NCBI GenBank assembly: GCA_910579105.1
Contig: CAJTRT010000013.1
Coordinates: 1 to 57,253 of the forward strand
From: an uncultured Muribaculaceae bacterium
Lineage (GTDB): Bacteria > Bacteroidota > Bacteroidia > Bacteroidales > Muribaculaceae
Direction of reading: 5' to 3'
DNA length: 57,253 nt
Shown: piece after piece, positions 34,633 to 43,392 of the stretch
How the letters are laid out: the number at the start of each line of letters is the position of its first letter
How positions within the stretch are numbered: the stretch's first letter is position 1
Notes under the pieces: model-generated
Database searches by the model: none
What the model was told of the DNA's origin: nothing
The model's input: the letters and a program-made list of their open reading frames with translations, nothing else
Made by a program: the position numbers and the translations under genes

Positions 34633-36065
34633 TGCAATGGTTTGAATGTGAGGTGGTTCACGGCTCCGCGCCAAAAGTTGGGCAGGAGGGTGCCCCGCTC
34701 GTCGCGTCCTCCGAACAGGTAGAGCACGGGCACTTCCCACTGCTCAATCGGTTTGACCGCCTTGGGACGCGCGCCCGCGGGGGTGAATGTCGAGTCGAAC
34801 ATCAGCAGGTCGGCCGCGAACAGGTTGGGTATGTATGGCGGGAGTTGCAGCAGGTCGGCGCCTTTTTTCCAGTTGAGTCCCATGTCGCGGCTGACGTAGA
34901 CGTCGCGGCTGACTTTGGAGGCGTCGCGGCCCCCGATGGCCAGGAGTACCTGCGAGGTTTTTACGCGCCATGTCACGGTGTCGGTCTCGCAGATAGAGGT
35001 GAGTGCCACGGCGTAACCTTCCGCGGCGGGGAGCCCGGAGCCGATGGAAGCCCACGACGTGCCGTCGAAAGCCCATGTGGCTCCGGTAAGTGAGCCGTCG
35101 GCGAGGCGTCCTCCGGCAATCATCACTTGCGGGGAGGAAGCCCATTTCGAGGTGAACGGTATGCCGGCCGAAGTGAGGCTTACGGGGAATGTCGAGGGGA
35201 GCCGTTGGCTGACGCCCGAGGGCTGGCTGACGGCGGTAAGCGCGCCGTCGGTCTCTTTCACGCCTATGAGTTTGTCGCCGTATGGCGCGGAGATGGCCTT
35301 CCAGGTGTTGCCGGTGGATGCCCAGGTGGCTCCTTCGTCGGTGCTGGCCAGCAGGTCGCCGTCATTGGCGAGGATGTAGAGGGAGTTGTCGGTGGCTGTG
35401 AACGTCTCGGTGCCGACCTCTTTCGGGAAGGCGACCGAAGCCTTGCGCCAGTTGTCGGCGTATGGGTCGTCCGATATGGCGAGGGTGTGCCCGGAGGCGT
35501 TGGCTGTAAGGCAGAAGGCTTTCCCTTTGAAGGCCACTGTCTTCTGGGCGGTGGCTCCGCTGGGTGCGGCGGGGAGCGGCTTTACGGCGAACCGCGACCA
35601 GTACAGCGAGTCGGCCACGACTTTGTGGACGTTCACCTTTACCTCGTAGACGCGTTCCTGGCTGCCGTTGGCGCTTTTGAGGCGCAGGGATACCGGGCCG
35701 TTGGAGAAATCGATTTTCTGGTTTGGTGAGGTGAGGTAGTTGATCACCGTGTCCTCTTTCTCGGGCCGCGTGACGGTGAATTCGGCCTCGGAAACCTGGT
35801 CGGTCGACATGGTTACTTTCAGTGCCCCGACGTTCGTGCCGTAGGGCAGGGAGTCGGCGTTGAATACCCGGGCGGCGTTCAGGTCGATGGTGAAGTATAC
35901 CGAGTCGAGGTTGTTGAGCACCGTCTGGTCCTTGTTGAGAGAGAAAGCCGTGACAGCCACTCCGTCGTAGTTTTCGGGTGCGTATTCGTAGTCGGAAGAG
36001 CCTCCGTTGCATCCGGCGAGGATTGCCGCGGCGAGGGCTGTTCCGATTGAAAATCCTTTGTTCAT
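34629..36065 (-). CDS. DUF6242-type lipoprotein
   Basis: 478-residue exported lipoprotein; the lipobox LAGC ends at Cys19 and is followed by a Gly/Ser tether. An N-terminal Ig-like region (VTAFSLNKDQTVLNNL and beyond) is followed by a propeller-like region with repeated Asp/Gly-rich turns, typical of sialidase-like or Kelch-type folds (YSRFAVKPLP, SKWASSPQVMIAGGRLADG, YVSRDMGLNWKKG). It is the first gene of the operon that continues with DUF6089, uppS, bamA and two ompH genes. This order is seen in related genomes, as far as I recall, but the protein's role is unknown; it is likely an outer-membrane surface or periplasmic factor. Confidence 0.8.
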   Translation of the reverse strand: MNKGFSIGTALAAAILAGCNGGSSDYEYAPENYDGVAVTAFSLNKDQTVLNNLDSVYFTIDLNAARVFNADSLPYGTNVGALKVTMSTDQVSEAEFTVTRPEKEDTVINYLTSPNQKIDFSNGPVSLRLKSANGSQERVYEVKVNVHKVVADSLYWSRFAVKPLPAAPSGATAQKTVAFKGKAFCLTANASGHTLAISDDPYADNWRKASVAFPKEVGTETFTATDNSLYILANDGDLLASTDEGATWASTGNTWKAISAPYGDKLIGVKETDGALTAVSQPSGVSQRLPSTFPVSLTSAGIPFTSKWASSPQVMIAGGRLADGSLTGATWAFDGTSWASIGSGLPAAEGYAVALTSICETDTVTWRVKTSQVLLAIGGRDASKVSRDVYVSRDMGLNWKKGADLLQLPPYIPNLFAADLLMFDSTFTPAGARPKAVKPIEQWEVPVLYLFGGRDERGTLLPNFWRGAVNHLTFKPLQ

Positions 36066-36151
36066 GCAAGCATATCTGGTTTCCGCATGCCGCGTGCGCG
36101 AGCCATTGAGGCTGTCGTCACGGCCTGAACGGGCATATTCTGTTCAATTTG

Positions 36152-36182
36152 CAAAGGTAGCAACTTCCCTTAACGTCCGCAA
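36152..36182 (-). promoter_or_regulatory. Promoter of the DUF6242-uppS-bamA-ompH operon
   Basis: On the minus strand TTG at 36182-36180, 20-bp spacer, TACCTTTG at 36159-36152. The leader is about 80 nt. All six genes that follow share the strand with short gaps or overlaps. Confidence 0.6.
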
Positions 36183-36230
36183 CATTCCGCCTATATTTAA
36201 GTAATTTTTTCTTTTAAAACAGAGGCGTAA

Positions 36231-36264
36231 AACAGAGCCGCGCCCTGAGTTGGGGGCGCGGCTC
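36231..36264 (-). terminator. Terminator of the rng gene
   Basis: GAGCCGCGCCC and GGGCGCGGCTC form a perfect 11-bp stem with an eight-base loop, followed on the minus strand by TGTTTTA. It lies about 24 bp beyond the stop of the ribonuclease gene. Confidence 0.8.
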
Positions 36265-36287
36265 CGGTATGTGTGGGTGGGGCGGGG

Positions 36288-37922
36288 CTATTCCTGGTTC
36301 ACCCGGTTCTTGGCTTTTGTCTTGGCCTTGGCGGAGGAGGTCTTGTCAAGGTCTTTTTCTTCTTTAAGGTCTATTTCGTTGCGGCCTGAGTCGAGCACCC
36401 TGTATTGCAGGTAGGCGAGCGACTGGTCGGGCATGATTTTGAACTTGCCGCCGAGTTCCATTTTCCAGCGGCGGTAGACTGAGATCAGTCCTTTTTTGAG
36501 ATACGCGTCGACGAAGGGGTGGACGTACATTATGAAGTCCTTAACTTTCAGCTCGTCGACGAGGTAGGCGAGTTTTTCTTTCAGCACGTCGGTGAAGAGC
36601 AGCGACGGCTGCACCTCCCCCTTGCCGAAGCAGGAGGGGCAGGATTCGGTGGTCACGATGTCGAGCGCCGGACGCACGCGCTGGCGTGTTATCTGCATCA
36701 GGCCGAACTTGCTCAGGGGGAGTATGTTGTGGCGGGCGCGGTCGTTGGCCATTATCTCGCGCATGTGGTCGAAGAGCGCCTGCCGGTGCTCGGGCTTGTT
36801 CATGTCGATGAAGTCGACGACGATGATGCCGCCCATGTCGCGCAGGCGCAGCTGGCGGGCTATTTCGTCAGCGGCCCTGAGGTTTACTTCCAGGGCGTTG
36901 CTCTCCTGGTCGTTGGTGGCCTTGGTTCGGTTGCCTGAGTTCACGTCGATGACGTGGAGCGCCTCCGTGTGCTCGATTATTATGTAGGCGCCCGACCGGA
37001 AGGATACCGTTTTCCCGAATGATGACTTTATCTGGCGCGTGATGCCGAAATGGTCGAAAATCGGGGTGTCCTTCTTGTAAAGCTCCACGATTTCCTTTTT
37101 CTCCGGAGCGATGAGCGTCACATAGTTGAGGATCTGCTGGTATACCTCGGGGTCGTTGACGTGTATCCCCTCGAACGAGGTGGAGAACACGTCGCGGAGC
37201 ACGCCCACGATGCGGCTGTCCTCTTCGAAGATCAGCGACGGCACGGGCGCTGTCCTGGCCTTTGCCGCGGCGTCCTCCCAGCATTTGAGCAGGGTTTTCA
37301 GCTCGTGGTTCAGTTCGGCGACCGATTTTCCCTCGGCCGAGGTGCGTATTATCACTCCGAAGTTTTTCGGGCGTATGCTCTCCACCAGGTGTCGCAGGCG
37401 GAGCTTCTCCCCCGTGGAGCGTATTTTCTGGGATATGGATATTTTGTCGCTGAACGGAATCAGCACGAGGTAGCGCCCGGTGAAGGCTATCTCGGTGGTG
37501 AGCCTGGGGCCTTTCGACGAGATCGGCTCCTTTACGATCTGCACCATCAGCTCCTGGTCTTTCTCGATCTGGTCGGCTATCGAGCCGTGCTTGTCGATGT
37601 CGGGCAGGAGTTTCATTTTCTGAACCTGCGGCAGCGGGTTCTTGTCGGCGCCCTCGCCGAGCGCCTCTTTGAGGAATTGGGCGTAAGAAGAAAAATGGGG
37701 GCCAAGATCCAGGTAATGCAGGAAAGCGTCTTTCTCGTAGCCGACGTTGACGAACGCCGCGTTCAGGCCTGGCATGAGCTTTTTGACCTTCGCGGCGTAG
37801 ATGTCACCGACGGCGTAGGCCAGGTTCCGGCTCTCTTTCTGCAAGGAGACGAGCCGGCCGTCTTCCAGGAGGGCTATCGAGACCTCCTGTGGCTGTACGT
37901 CGACGATTAGTTCGCTTTTCAT
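36288..37922 (-). CDS. rng: Ribonuclease E/G family protein
   Basis: Endoribonuclease of the RNase G type, involved in rRNA maturation and mRNA turnover. An N-terminal S1 domain (residues about 38-125) is followed by the catalytic core with metal-binding Asp residues in HVIDVNSGN (near 318) and VVDFIDM (near 362), then the zinc-link Cys pair in CPSC (near 425). Length 544 aa is the RNase G size; no RNase E scaffold extension is present apart from a short Lys-rich tail. The gene is bounded by a terminator on each side and so forms its own transcription unit. Confidence 0.95.
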   Translation of the reverse strand: MKSELIVDVQPQEVSIALLEDGRLVSLQKESRNLAYAVGDIYAAKVKKLMPGLNAAFVNVGYEKDAFLHYLDLGPHFSSYAQFLKEALGEGADKNPLPQVQKMKLLPDIDKHGSIADQIEKDQELMVQIVKEPISSKGPRLTTEIAFTGRYLVLIPFSDKISISQKIRSTGEKLRLRHLVESIRPKNFGVIIRTSAEGKSVAELNHELKTLLKCWEDAAAKARTAPVPSLIFEEDSRIVGVLRDVFSTSFEGIHVNDPEVYQQILNYVTLIAPEKKEIVELYKKDTPIFDHFGITRQIKSSFGKTVSFRSGAYIIIEHTEALHVIDVNSGNRTKATNDQESNALEVNLRAADEIARQLRLRDMGGIIVVDFIDMNKPEHRQALFDHMREIMANDRARHNILPLSKFGLMQITRQRVRPALDIVTTESCPSCFGKGEVQPSLLFTDVLKEKLAYLVDELKVKDFIMYVHPFVDAYLKKGLISVYRRWKMELGGKFKIMPDQSLAYLQYRVLDSGRNEIDLKEEKDLDKTSSAKAKTKAKNRVNQE

Positions 37923-37951
37923 TAACTGGTTTTTGGTTGGATGGGTTGTCA

Positions 37952-38021
37952 GAAAAAACGCGGGAACAAACTTTTCGCGCCGGAGTTGCCGGACGTGGCG
38001 GAAAGTTTGTTCCGTGTTTTT
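37952..38021. terminator. Bidirectional terminator upstream of rng
   Basis: GGAACAAACTTT (37963-37974) pairs with AAAGTTTGTTCC (38002-38013); the flanks carry AAAAAAC and GTTTTT, so it can end transcription on both strands. On the minus strand it closes the 29-residue peptide gene at 38055. Confidence 0.8.
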
Positions 38022-38054
38022 ATCGCGTCGCGGTGAAGAAGTGGCGCGCGGCTC

Positions 38055-38144
38055 TTACTTCTTCTTGTGACGGTTCTTTCTCAGGCGTTTCTTACGCTTG
38101 TGAGTGGCCATCTTGTGGCCTTTTCTTTTCTTTCCGCTGGGCAT
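38055..38144 (-). CDS. 29-residue basic peptide, AURKAIP1/COX24-like
   Basis: The peptide reads MPSGKKRKGHKMATHKRKKR and then a further nine Lys/Arg/Asn-rich residues, ending in three Lys. It resembles the short proteins annotated as AURKAIP1/COX24-domain (mitoribosomal bS/mS38-like) in many Bacteroidota, which are thought to be ribosome-associated. More than half of the residues are basic. It is followed by a strong terminator, and the HU gene lies 49 bp upstream on the same strand. The role as a ribosomal component is taken from what I recall of the family and is not shown here. Confidence 0.82.
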   Translation of the reverse strand: MPSGKKRKGHKMATHKRKKRLRKNRHKKK

Positions 38145-38193
38145 AGTCGAGAAAAATTATGGATGTGTGATGATTAAAACTGTCGGTCGCTGC

Positions 38194-38475
38194 TTATTTC
38201 TCAGCCTTGACGTCCTCCATGAAGCACTTCGCGGGCTTGAAGGCGGGGATGTTGTGCTCGGGGATGATGATGGTGGTGTTCTTGGATATGTTGCGGGCTG
38301 TCTTCTGGGAGCGGGTCTTGATGATGAAGCTGCCGAAGCCGCGGAGGAACACGGGCTCGCCGTTGGCCAGGGAGTCCTTAACGACTTCCATGAACTTCTC
38401 GATGGTTTCCAGAACAGCGGCTCGTTCGATGCCGGTTGTCTTTGAAATCTCGTTGACGATTTCTGCTTTTGTCAT
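38194..38475 (-). CDS. HU-family DNA-binding protein
   Basis: 93-residue nucleoid-associated protein. The HU/IHF fold is clear: MTKAEIVNEISKTTGI helix, LANGEPVFLRGFGSFI (signature GFGxF), then the arm IIPEHNIPAFKPAKCF with the Pro that intercalates between base pairs. A slightly extended C-terminal MEDVKAEK follows. It is the typical single-chain HU rather than an IHF subunit. A 29-residue basic peptide gene follows on the same strand. Confidence 0.95.
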   Translation of the reverse strand: MTKAEIVNEISKTTGIERAAVLETIEKFMEVVKDSLANGEPVFLRGFGSFIIKTRSQKTARNISKNTTIIIPEHNIPAFKPAKCFMEDVKAEK

Positions 38476-38553
38476 AGTGGACGTCAGAGTTTAAGTTATG
38501 TTAATATTTCTTTGTTTCTCGTGTAAATCGCTGCAATATAGCCGCTTGGACGC

Positions 38554-38631
38554 AAAAAGCCCGAGCCGCCGCAAATTGCAAGTGCAAATATCGCGCTTTT
38601 TTTTGAAACAAGCGCTATGTTCGGGCTTTTT
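38554..38631. terminator. Nested hairpin terminator between the HU and transporter genes
   Basis: AAAAAGCCCGA at 38554-38564 pairs with TCGGGCTTTTT at 38621-38631, enclosing a second stem GCGCTT/AAGCGC (38593-38615). Because the ends are A-rich on one side and T-rich on the other, it is active on both strands. It closes the transporter gene that ends at 38729. Confidence 0.7.
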
Positions 38632-38728
38632 TTCGCTGAAAAAGCCGCAATTAATCTTTTGACCATCTATTCATTAAGAAGGCGCCGCGGGCGGGGAGCC
38701 GCATGGCGGAGCCGGCCGCGGTCCGCGG

Positions 38729-39451
38729 TCACATGTCGCCGAGGCGCCACCAGCTGTAACTTATCCCGGTGTCGACGGTGTCGATTCCCTCGGCCTTTTT
38801 CAGCCGGCGCACGACGGCGACCGTCACCGGGAGGATCATAGCCTCGTAGGTGGTTTTCAGCAACGCCTGCGTCACGACGAGGCTCGCGATTGTCTTCCAG
38901 GGGAGCACGCCGCCGAACGCTATCGGGAAGAACACGAGCGAGTCAATTCCTTCGCCCCACAATGTGGAGACGATGGCGCGGACCGACAGGCTCCGCGCTC
39001 CGCCGTTCCCGCCCGCGGCGGCTTTCATGCGGCTCATGACGTAGGCGTTTACCATAGAGCCGCACAGGAAGGCGGCGAAACTCGCGGCCATTATGCGCGG
39101 CACGGCGCCGTATACCGTCTCCATGGCGTCCTGGCCGCGCCACTCCGCGTCGCCGGGCAGCCATATCGCCACCTGGAGGAACAACGCCACCAGCAGGCTC
39201 ATGGCGAAGCCGAGCCAGATGACGAGCCTGGCGGCCCGGAAGCCGTAAACCTCCACGACGCAGTCGTTTATGATGTAGGAAACGGGGAAAACCGTCAGTC
39301 CGGCGGTCACCGTGAGCCACCCGAGGTCCACGGTTTTGATTTCGACAAGGTTCGCCACAATCAGGCAGGTGACGAACATCACCGCCAGGAACATCAGCGG
39401 GACGGTGACTTTTTTGCGGCCCTCACCCTGGGCCGGCATAGCATTTTCCAT
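38729..39451 (-). CDS. Queuosine precursor transporter, YhhQ/VUT family
   Basis: 240-residue inner-membrane protein of the DUF165 family that imports preQ0/preQ1 for tRNA queuosine synthesis. About six hydrophobic helices are present; the family hallmarks DLGWLTVTAGLTVFPVSYIINDCVVEVYG (Asn-Asp at 57-58 region) and GEGIDSLVFFPIAFGG are clear. ATG 39439 would remove four residues. Downstream lies a nested terminator. It is a single-gene unit, since the next gene on this strand starts 47 bp upstream with its own signal peptide. Queuosine genes proper are not in the window. Confidence 0.92.
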   Translation of the reverse strand: MENAMPAQGEGRKKVTVPLMFLAVMFVTCLIVANLVEIKTVDLGWLTVTAGLTVFPVSYIINDCVVEVYGFRAARLVIWLGFAMSLLVALFLQVAIWLPGDAEWRGQDAMETVYGAVPRIMAASFAAFLCGSMVNAYVMSRMKAAAGGNGGARSLSVRAIVSTLWGEGIDSLVFFPIAFGGVLPWKTIASLVVTQALLKTTYEAMILPVTVAVVRRLKKAEGIDTVDTGISYSWWRLGDM

Positions 39452-39498
39452 AAATCTTGTTTTTTACGAGGTTGCAAGCACTCGGGGTTGGTGTTGTG

Positions 39499-39888
39499 CT
39501 ATCGGGAGCGGTTGTAGAACACGTCGGTGTAGCCGAAACCGTCGCCGGGGGGATAGGTTATGCATATCTGGTTGTAACCCGACTGCGACAGGCCGCATTG
39601 GAGCGTGTATGGGGGAGCGTCAACAGGGTATAGGTAGAGGTCGAGCCATCCGCCGTCCCAGCTGTAATCGTAGTCGAGCTCCATCCCGTAGCCGCTGCTC
39701 GACCAGTAGCCGGTGCCGTCGCCGTAGAACTCGTAGTATTCCGAGGGGTTGTCGGCGTTGTACCATATGCCGCTGAGAGAGTCGTAGCCGCCGTAAGGCT
39801 CGTCCTCCACGTCGCATGACGATATGGCGAGCGCTGCCAGCAAAGGGAGCAGGAAGGCGAGCGGCTTGGTTCGGAGTAGTTTTCTCAT
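39499..39888 (-). CDS. Small lipoprotein, 129 aa
   Basis: The signal peptide with lipobox ISSC ends at Cys25, followed by an acidic tether. The mature domain is rich in Tyr, Gly, Asp and Trp (SLSGIWYNADNPSEYYEF, GTGYWSSSGYGM), resembling the lipocalin-like or C-type-lectin-free small beta domains common in Bacteroidota. The final residues DVFYNRSR close the fold. I do not recognise a specific family. It is divergent from porT, with 223 bp between the two starts; a TAATTTCG box in that gap is a poor -7 candidate. Confidence 0.68.
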   Translation of the reverse strand: MRKLLRTKPLAFLLPLLAALAISSCDVEDEPYGGYDSLSGIWYNADNPSEYYEFYGDGTGYWSSSGYGMELDYDYSWDGGWLDLYLYPVDAPPYTLQCGLSQSGYNQICITYPPGDGFGYTDVFYNRSR

Positions 39889-40111
39889 ATTATTGTTGAA
39901 ACGTGGAATGTGTCGCGAAATTACTCTTAAAACAATTCCTGCCGCGCCGCGGGTTCGGTTTTTAACATTCATTAAGCTCCGGCGGCTTGCAAACAGGCGG
40001 GAAGCCTCGCTGAAACTGTATGTTGACAGCGAAATTATAGGTACGCGCGACATTCTCAGGGGCAATAATCGGCCGGTGGGGGCGTTATTTAAAGGTAGCC
40101 TGATACCGAAA

Positions 40112-40843
40112 ATGAAGTTTCGCACCATAATAATACTGCTCCTCGCCGCCGTGGCGCCGGTGTTCCCGGCACAGGGAAAGTCTCGGCTGAACGACAAGCT
40201 GCTGAACCGCCCGTATGCCGACATGCGCCGCTGGCACCTGGGCTTCGGCGTGGGGGTTAACACGTTCGGCTTCAACTTCACCCACAACGGGTTCGTCACC
40301 GAGGGGGAGCAGACGTGGTATATGGAACAGCCTGCCTATTCGCCGGGTTTCTGCGTCAACGGCCTCTTCTCGCTGCGCCTGAACGAGTATTTCTCGGTAA
40401 GGGTCACTCCGGGCTTGTGGTTCGGGAACCGCAACATCACCTTCCGCGACCTTTCGGGCACAGCGGAGGTGGCCGAGTACAAGCAGGACATAAAGTCGGC
40501 CTATATCGTGTGCCCTCTTGAAATAAAGTATGCGGCCAAGCGCTTCCGCAACCTGCGGCCGTATGTGGTCGGGGGATTCGTCCCGGCGGTCGACGTGTTG
40601 AAGAAGCAGGGGGACTTCCTTCGCATGAAAGGTCCCGACATGATGCTGTCTGTCGGTTTCGGGTGCGACTTCTATCTGCCGTTCTTCAAGCTGAATCCCG
40701 AGATCAAGTTCTGTTTCGGCCTTTCTGACGCGCTCACCCACAAACGTCCCGACCTGGTCGACGACCCTATACGCACCGACGTGTCATCGTCGGTGAAAAA
40801 AGCCACCACCAAGATGGTGGTGCTTACCTTCTTCTTTGAATGA
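40112..40843 (+). CDS. porT: Type IX secretion outer-membrane protein PorT
   Basis: 243-residue barrel protein needed for type IX secretion. The signal peptide ends near residue 20 (Pro-Ala-Gln-Gly). The mature protein begins RWHLGFGVGVNTFGFNF and shows Gly/Phe-rich strand patterns (LFSLRLNEYFSVRVTPGLWFGN) ending in FFFE. The family is a ten-stranded barrel located at the outer membrane. The stop overlaps the next ATG (ATGA at 40840), so porP is translationally coupled. A start at 40112 is used; the longer frame from 39824 has no signal peptide. Confidence 0.88.
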   Translation: MKFRTIIILLLAAVAPVFPAQGKSRLNDKLLNRPYADMRRWHLGFGVGVNTFGFNFTHNGFVTEGEQTWYMEQPAYSPGFCVNGLFSLRLNEYFSVRVTPGLWFGNRNITFRDLSGTAEVAEYKQDIKSAYIVCPLEIKYAAKRFRNLRPYVVGGFVPAVDVLKKQGDFLRMKGPDMMLSVGFGCDFYLPFFKLNPEIKFCFGLSDALTHKRPDLVDDPIRTDVSSSVKKATTKMVVLTFFFE

Positions 40844-41874
40844 ACCATAGTTATCACGCATACATGAACAGGCGCCGCGTCGGTGCCGGGGTGCTGCCGA
40901 GGCTCGCCGCCCTGGTGCTTGCCGTGCTGGCCGCCTTCTCCGGCCACCGGTGCGCGGCACAGGCCGACGCTCAGTTCTCGCAGTATTTCGAGGTTCCGGC
41001 GTATTACAACGCCGGGGCGATAGGCGTGGGCGACATGCTCCGGGCCCGCGGCGGCTCGCGCATGCAGTGGGTGGGGATCAAGCACGCTCCGACCACGTTC
41101 ATCATCGGGGCCGACATGCCTCTGAAACTTTTCAACAAGCGTTTCGGAGTAGGCTTGCAGATGCAGCAGGAGAGCTACGGCCTTTTCAAGAACATGCAGA
41201 TCGGGGCGCAGGTGGCCTACAAGCTGCGCCTTTTCAAGGGGGAGCTTTCGATGGGCGTGCAGGTGGGGTTCGTCGACCAGTCGTTCAAAGGCTCGGACGT
41301 GTTCATCCCCGACAATGACGACTACCACGAGTCGTCGGACGACGCCATACCCCAGAACGACATCCGCGGCAACGCCTTCGACCTGGGTCTCGGAGTGTTC
41401 TACAACCACCGCTGGTTCTGGGCGGGTCTTTCGGCCACGCACCTCAACTCTCCGACCGTCACAATGAACGCCGAGTCGGGCGAGGGGGGCAACGAGAAAA
41501 ACTACGAGTTCCGCCTGGGGCGCGCCTTGTATTTTATGGCTGGCAGCAATATTCCTGTCAAAAACACGTTAATAGAAGTGATGCCGAGCGCGCTTGTAAA
41601 GAGCGACTTCACCTTCACAACCTTCGAGGCCACGGTGAGGTGCCGCTACAACAAGTTCCTCACGGCGGGTGTCGGCTACCGCTGGAAAGACGCCGTCTAC
41701 GCCCTCCTCGGGGTCGAGTTCAAGGGGTTCTTCCTCGGTTACAGCTACGACTACTCGACCTCCTACATCGCCAAGGCATCGTCGGGGAGCCACGAGGTTC
41801 TCGCCGGCTACTCCGTCAAGCTCGACTTCTCGGGCAAGAACCGCCACCGCCACAAGAGCGTGCGCATAATGTAA
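40840..41874 (+). CDS. porP: Type IX secretion protein PorP/SprF
   Basis: 344-residue outer-membrane protein of the SprF/PorP family, part of the type IX translocon outer-membrane assembly. The mature start after the signal peptide is DAQFSQYFEVPAYYNAGAIG, a family hallmark, followed by about 12 barrel strands (FNKRFGVGLQMQQESYGLFK, FDLGLGVFYNHRWFWAG). The Lys/Arg-rich C-terminus (NRHRHKSVRIM) is typical. ATG 40840 overlaps the porT stop; ATG 40864 would be the alternative. It is immediately followed by porK. Confidence 0.92.
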   Translation: MNHSYHAYMNRRRVGAGVLPRLAALVLAVLAAFSGHRCAAQADAQFSQYFEVPAYYNAGAIGVGDMLRARGGSRMQWVGIKHAPTTFIIGADMPLKLFNKRFGVGLQMQQESYGLFKNMQIGAQVAYKLRLFKGELSMGVQVGFVDQSFKGSDVFIPDNDDYHESSDDAIPQNDIRGNAFDLGLGVFYNHRWFWAGLSATHLNSPTVTMNAESGEGGNEKNYEFRLGRALYFMAGSNIPVKNTLIEVMPSALVKSDFTFTTFEATVRCRYNKFLTAGVGYRWKDAVYALLGVEFKGFFLGYSYDYSTSYIAKASSGSHEVLAGYSVKLDFSGKNRHRHKSVRIM

Positions 41875-41897
41875 TCCGAATCAAAGAGAAATCCGAT

Positions 41898-43349
41898 ATG
41901 AAGAAACTCCCGTTATACCTCCTTCCGGCAATGCTGACGCTCGTGCTCGCCGCGGGTTGCGCCTCCGGGCGCCGCTCCTCGGCCGGCGGCGAAGTGACAG
42001 GCGTCGGAGGCTCGGCCTGGGCCGAGCCGACACCCTACGGCATGGTGCTCGTCGGGCGCGGCTCGATGGAAATGGGTCCCCAGAAGGCCGACTCGCTGTG
42101 GAACCTCGAGGCTGACACCAAGGGGATGTCGGTCGACGCTTTCTGGATGGACGAGACAGAGGTCACCAACTCGAAATACAAGCAGTTCGTATTCTGGGTG
42201 CGCGACTCCATCATCCGCGAGCGCCTGGCCGATCCCGCCTACGGTGGCAACGAGGAGTTCAAGATCGAGGAGGACAAGCAGGGTAACCCCGTTACCCCGC
42301 ACCTAAACTGGAACAAGCCTATCCCCTGGCGCAACCCCGGGGAGGACGAGGCCCGCGCCATAGAGAGCCTCTACCGCACCAACCCCATAACCGGGGCCAG
42401 GGAGCTTGACCCCGAGCAGCTTAACTACCGCTACGAGGTGTTCAACCATACGGAGGCCGCAAAGCGTGCCAACCGCCTGGATCCCCGCCGCCGCCAGTAC
42501 AACACCGACCTGGCGGCTCCGACAACGAATCCGACCATCTCCAAGGACACCGCCTTCATCGACGACAACGGCGAGATCCGCACGGAGACCATCACCCGCT
42601 CGCTCACTGGGCCGTATGACTTCCTGAACACCTACATAGTGAACGTGTACCCCGACACGACGGTCTGGGTCAACGACTTCGAGAACGCCTACAACGAGCC
42701 TTACGTGCGTATGTATTTCAGCAACGGAGGCTACTCGGAATATCCCGTGGTAGGTGTCAGCTGGGACCAGGCCAACGCCTTCTGCAACTGGCGCACCGAT
42801 TTCCTGCGCCGCTCGCTGGGCCGCGAGGGGGTCTATGTGGAGCCTTACCGCCTCCCCACCGAGGCCGAATGGGAGTATGCCGCGCGCGCCGGGCAGAATG
42901 AGAACATGTATCCCTGGGAGGGAGACCTGACAATGAGCGAGGACCGCGGCTGCTTCTACGCCAACTTCAAGCCCAACGACGGCAACTACGTCAAGGACGG
43001 GCATCTGATAACCTCGCGGGTCGGGACCTACTCGCCCAACGACTTCGGCCTCTACGACATGGCCGGCAATGTCAGCGAGTGGACTTCCACGGCCTTTATA
43101 GAGGGCGTGACCGACGTGACTTCCGACCTCAATCCCGAATACCGCTACGCGGCGGCTAAGGAGGACCCCTACAAGCTGCGCCGCAAGATCGTGCGCGGCG
43201 GCTCGTGGAAGGATGTGGCCCACAACATACGCAGCGACCTGCGCATGTGGGAATACCAGAACGAGCAGCGCTCCTACATCGGGTTCCGGTGCGTGCGCTC
43301 GCAGATCGGTTTCGCCCGCGGCCAGCAGCTCGACGGAAAGCGCCGCTGA
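41898..43349 (+). CDS. porK: Type IX secretion lipoprotein PorK/GldK
   Basis: 483-residue outer-membrane lipoprotein that forms a ring with PorN on the periplasmic side of the outer membrane. The lipobox AAGC ends at Cys21. The body is a formylglycine-generating-enzyme-like (SUMF1) fold without the catalytic Cys pair: GMVLVGRGSMEMG near 48, DETEVTNSKYKQFVFW and RLPTEAEWEYAARAG near 320, LYDMAGNVSEW near 386, IRSDLRMWEYQNEQRSYIGFRCV at the end. It is a structural relative only. Start ATG 41898 directly follows an AGAAATCCGAT leader; the gap to porP is 23 bp. Confidence 0.95.
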   Translation: MKKLPLYLLPAMLTLVLAAGCASGRRSSAGGEVTGVGGSAWAEPTPYGMVLVGRGSMEMGPQKADSLWNLEADTKGMSVDAFWMDETEVTNSKYKQFVFWVRDSIIRERLADPAYGGNEEFKIEEDKQGNPVTPHLNWNKPIPWRNPGEDEARAIESLYRTNPITGARELDPEQLNYRYEVFNHTEAAKRANRLDPRRRQYNTDLAAPTTNPTISKDTAFIDDNGEIRTETITRSLTGPYDFLNTYIVNVYPDTTVWVNDFENAYNEPYVRMYFSNGGYSEYPVVGVSWDQANAFCNWRTDFLRRSLGREGVYVEPYRLPTEAEWEYAARAGQNENMYPWEGDLTMSEDRGCFYANFKPNDGNYVKDGHLITSRVGTYSPNDFGLYDMAGNVSEWTSTAFIEGVTDVTSDLNPEYRYAAAKEDPYKLRRKIVRGGSWKDVAHNIRSDLRMWEYQNEQRSYIGFRCVRSQIGFARGQQLDGKRR

Positions 43350-43392
43350 CCCTCTCCCCCTCCTCCTTAAAATTAAGCCATCATCTTGCCTT

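Noticed and set aside
41898..43349. SUMF1-like domain of PorK considered as a sulfatase-activating enzyme partner for the relic sulfatase at 3862
   Set aside because: It has the lipobox and sequence features of GldK/PorK within a complete secretion cluster and lacks the catalytic Cys pair of formylglycine-generating enzymes.
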